From: Alphaproteobacteria bacterium
GTDB lineage: Bacteria; Pseudomonadota; Alphaproteobacteria; Sphingomonadales; Sphingomonadaceae
Assembly: GCA_018830415.1 (NCBI GenBank)
Contig: JAHJSJ010000230.1
Coordinates: 1 to 21,383, forward strand
Direction: 5' to 3'
DNA length: 21,383 bases
Each line of letters starts with the position of its first letter. The first letter of the stretch is position 1. The notes beneath the pieces were generated by a model. It was given only the letters and a program-made list of their open reading frames with translations, was not told the DNA's origin and searched no databases. This document shows, in pieces, positions 19,705 through 21,383 of this stretch. Both the position numbers and the translations under genes were made by a program.

Positions 19705-19911
19705 TCCCGAACGCAAGCGACGGGGCATCACCCCAACCTCACGAACAAACCCCCTTGCCCACGGCCCCCGCCGCAAGTTGCTGTAACGTTTTTTCAATCC
19801 CGGCGGGGCTATGGCCTGCTGGCGGGGTGAAACTTGCCTATGACCAAGGTCAGTGGCCGATACAGCAGTGCAGCCCACGCACGAATGCCGACGTAAAAAC
19901 AGGGACAGGCA
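19705..19911. other. Non-coding upstream region of the GGDEF-EAL gene
   Basis: No gene is supported here. CCCCGCCG (19766-19773) and CGGCGGGG (19801-19808) form distant inverted arms with a T6 run between them (at about 19789-19794). I found no convincing promoter. Confidence 0.4.
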
Positions 19912-21383
19912 ATGGCACTGGGCTTCTTCAAATCTGTGCGCGGGCAGGCTGGGCAGGCGCAGGCCGATGTTCCCGCTCCGGCGCCATGTGACGCCCGGCC
20001 CGAACGCACGGCGGTGCTCAGCGAAATCGAGGAACTTGGCGTCGGCATGTTCTGGGCGACCGATGCGGACGGCCGCCTGACCTTCCTGTCGCAGCGCGCG
20101 CTCGATGATCTTGGTCAGGATGGCGAATCCCTGATCGGCAGGCCGATGGCGCAGGCGTTTCGCGATATCGAGAGCGAGCCGGGTGCCCCATCCCAGCGTT
20201 CCTTGTCGTTCAAGCTCAAGGCGCGGTCAAAGCTGGAAGAGCAGATCGTCGCAGTCGAAAGCGGCCGCGGCACCACCCGCTGGTGGCGGTTGAATGGCCG
20301 GCCGCTGCTGAATGCCGAAGGCGAATTTCTAGGCTACCGCGGCAGCGCGGTCGATATTTCGGGCCAGTATTTCTACGAAACGCAGATCGCGCGGCAATCG
20401 CAGGTCGATGAGCTGACCGGGCTGGCCAACCGTCGGAAACTGAACGAACGGCTGACCGCAACCTTGGCCGCGTTCCGCGCCACCAAGCGCAGTTGCGCGC
20501 TGATGATGCTCGATCTCGACCGGTTCAAGCAGGTCAACGACACGATGGGCCACCCGGCCGGCGACGAATTGCTCAAACAGGTAGCCCAGCGCCTGACCGC
20601 AATCGTCAAGGATCGCGGCGAGGTCGGCCGGCTGGGCGGCGATGAATTCCAGATCCTGCTGCCCGACATGGATGACCGCGGGACGCTGAGCGAACTGGCC
20701 AACCGGATCGTCCAGTCGTTATCGCAGCCCTATCAGGTCAGCGGTCGCCGCGCGATCATCGGCACATCGGTGGGGATTGCGATTGCGCCATATGACGGTA
20801 TCGACACCGACGAACTGATCAGCGCGGCCGACATGGCGCTGTATTCCGCCAAAAGCGCCAGCGGCGGCACCTTCTGCTTTTTCACAACCGAACTGCGCGA
20901 TGAAGCGTCGCGCACCGCGATGCTGGGCGACCGTCTGCGCGATGCGGCGGACCGGGGCGACCTTACCCTTGCCTATCAACCGCTGGTCGATCCGGTTACC
21001 AACGAGGTCAAATGTTTTGAGGCGCTGCTGCGCTGGCACGATGCGGAACAGGGGGAGGTTTCCCCGGCGCAATTCATCCCGATCGCGGAAAATGACGATC
21101 TGATTGTCAAGATCGGTGACATGGCATTGCGTCAGGCCTGCATCGACGCGATGACATGGCCAGCGACAATCAAGGTCGCGGTGAATGTTTCGGCCAAGCA
21201 ATTCGTTCGGGCTGGTTTCCGCAATACTATCGTCGCCGCGCTGGAGGCATCGGGTCTGGCACCATCGCGGCTGGAACTGGAAATCACCGAGAGCGTGTTT
21301 GTGGGCGATCTCACAACAGTCGATGCGATTTTCCGCGATATCAAGAAACTGGGAGTGCGGCTGGCGCTCGATGATTTCGGCAC
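19912..21383 (+). CDS. PAS-GGDEF-EAL cyclic-di-GMP signalling protein (3' end cut by window edge)
   Basis: An open frame of 490 residues runs from ATG 19912 to the window edge without a stop. Domains in order: a short basic leader, a PAS-like sensor (about 36-150, GMFWATDADGRLTFLSQRAL, GYRGSAVDIS), a GGDEF domain (about 160-330: DELTGLANRR, Asp-Leu-Asp metal site, intact GGDEF at 242-246) and an EAL domain from about 345 (EAL at 370-372 in FEALLRW, NVSAKQF, LEITESVF, DDFG at the edge). The I-site RxxD upstream of GGDEF is absent (KDRG instead), so product inhibition is unlikely. Both cyclase and phosphodiesterase cores look intact as far as visible. CAGGGA lies 7 bases before the ATG. No membrane segment is seen. 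Likely resident chromosomal gene, outside the element. Confidence 0.93.
   Translation, partial: MALGFFKSVRGQAGQAQADVPAPAPCDARPERTAVLSEIEELGVGMFWATDADGRLTFLSQRALDDLGQDGESLIGRPMAQAFRDIESEPGAPSQRSLSFKLKARSKLEEQIVAVESGRGTTRWWRLNGRPLLNAEGEFLGYRGSAVDISGQYFYETQIARQSQVDELTGLANRRKLNERLTATLAAFRATKRSCALMMLDLDRFKQVNDTMGHPAGDELLKQVAQRLTAIVKDRGEVGRLGGDEFQILLPDMDDRGTLSELANRIVQSLSQPYQVSGRRAIIGTSVGIAIAPYDGIDTDELISAADMALYSAKSASGGTFCFFTTELRDEASRTAMLGDRLRDAADRGDLTLAYQPLVDPVTNEVKCFEALLRWHDAEQGEVSPAQFIPIAENDDLIVKIGDMALRQACIDAMTWPATIKVAVNVSAKQFVRAGFRNTIVAALEASGLAPSRLELEITESVFVGDLTTVDAIFRDIKKLGVRLALDDFG

Overview
The window is GC-rich with short intergenic gaps. Gene content (many TetR-type regulators, AhpD-like and tautomerase-type stress enzymes, a PAS-GGDEF-EAL protein, an alphaproteobacterial-style tRNA-Thr 3' end) fits an alphaproteobacterium, most likely of the Sphingomonadales (Sphingomonas/Novosphingobium/Erythrobacter group). 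That placement is an inference from style; no rRNA or other marker gene is present.

Left and middle part (1-12905): four adjacent stress or xenobiotic modules, each with its own regulator and most with palindromic operators that can be read directly. (1) A TetR repressor cut by the left edge faces a membrane protein and an AhpD-like protein. (2) A CGNR zinc-finger regulator faces an exported haloalkane-dehalogenase-like hydrolase and an azoreductase. (3) A TetR repressor faces a seven-gene run: tautomerase-like protein, secreted small protein, DJ-1/PfpI protein, second tautomerase-like protein, AhpD-like protein, DUF1993 protein, glyoxalase I. (4) A TetR regulator faces a leftward run: DUF1330 protein, AhpD-like protein, SRPBCC protein, and an ECF sigma factor with a cysteine-bearing tail. 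Together they look like a battery for coping with electrophiles, aldehydes, quinones or organic peroxides.

Right part (13093-19659): the end of an integrated mobile element with defence-type cargo. A divergent pair of units shares one promoter region: leftward an XRE repressor plus ImmA/IrrE metalloprotease, rightward a ubiquitin-like conjugation operon. That operon holds a fused ubiquitin-like/E2 protein, a fused JAMM-peptidase/E1 protein, a DUF6527 protein and a 72-residue small protein. Two abutting 18-bp palindromes sit on a near-consensus promoter between the units, suggesting an XRE-repressed, ImmA-released switch. Next come a HicA-like small protein with an HTH partner, a tyrosine integrase, and an attachment site made of the 3' part of a tRNA-Thr gene. 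The matching intact tRNA is not in the window, so the element's left limit is unknown and modules 1-4 may also be cargo.

From 19660 to the right edge the sequence looks chromosomal: a large hairpin after the tRNA end, then a truncated PAS-GGDEF-EAL cyclic-di-GMP protein.

The main candidate system is the ubiquitin-like operon with its XRE/ImmA switch. The E1 has serines where related ThiF/E1 proteins carry their usual cysteines, the E2 has no cysteine at the usual place, and no separate ubiquitin-like protein with a free C-terminus is encoded, so its chemistry is unlikely to be the textbook thioester relay.
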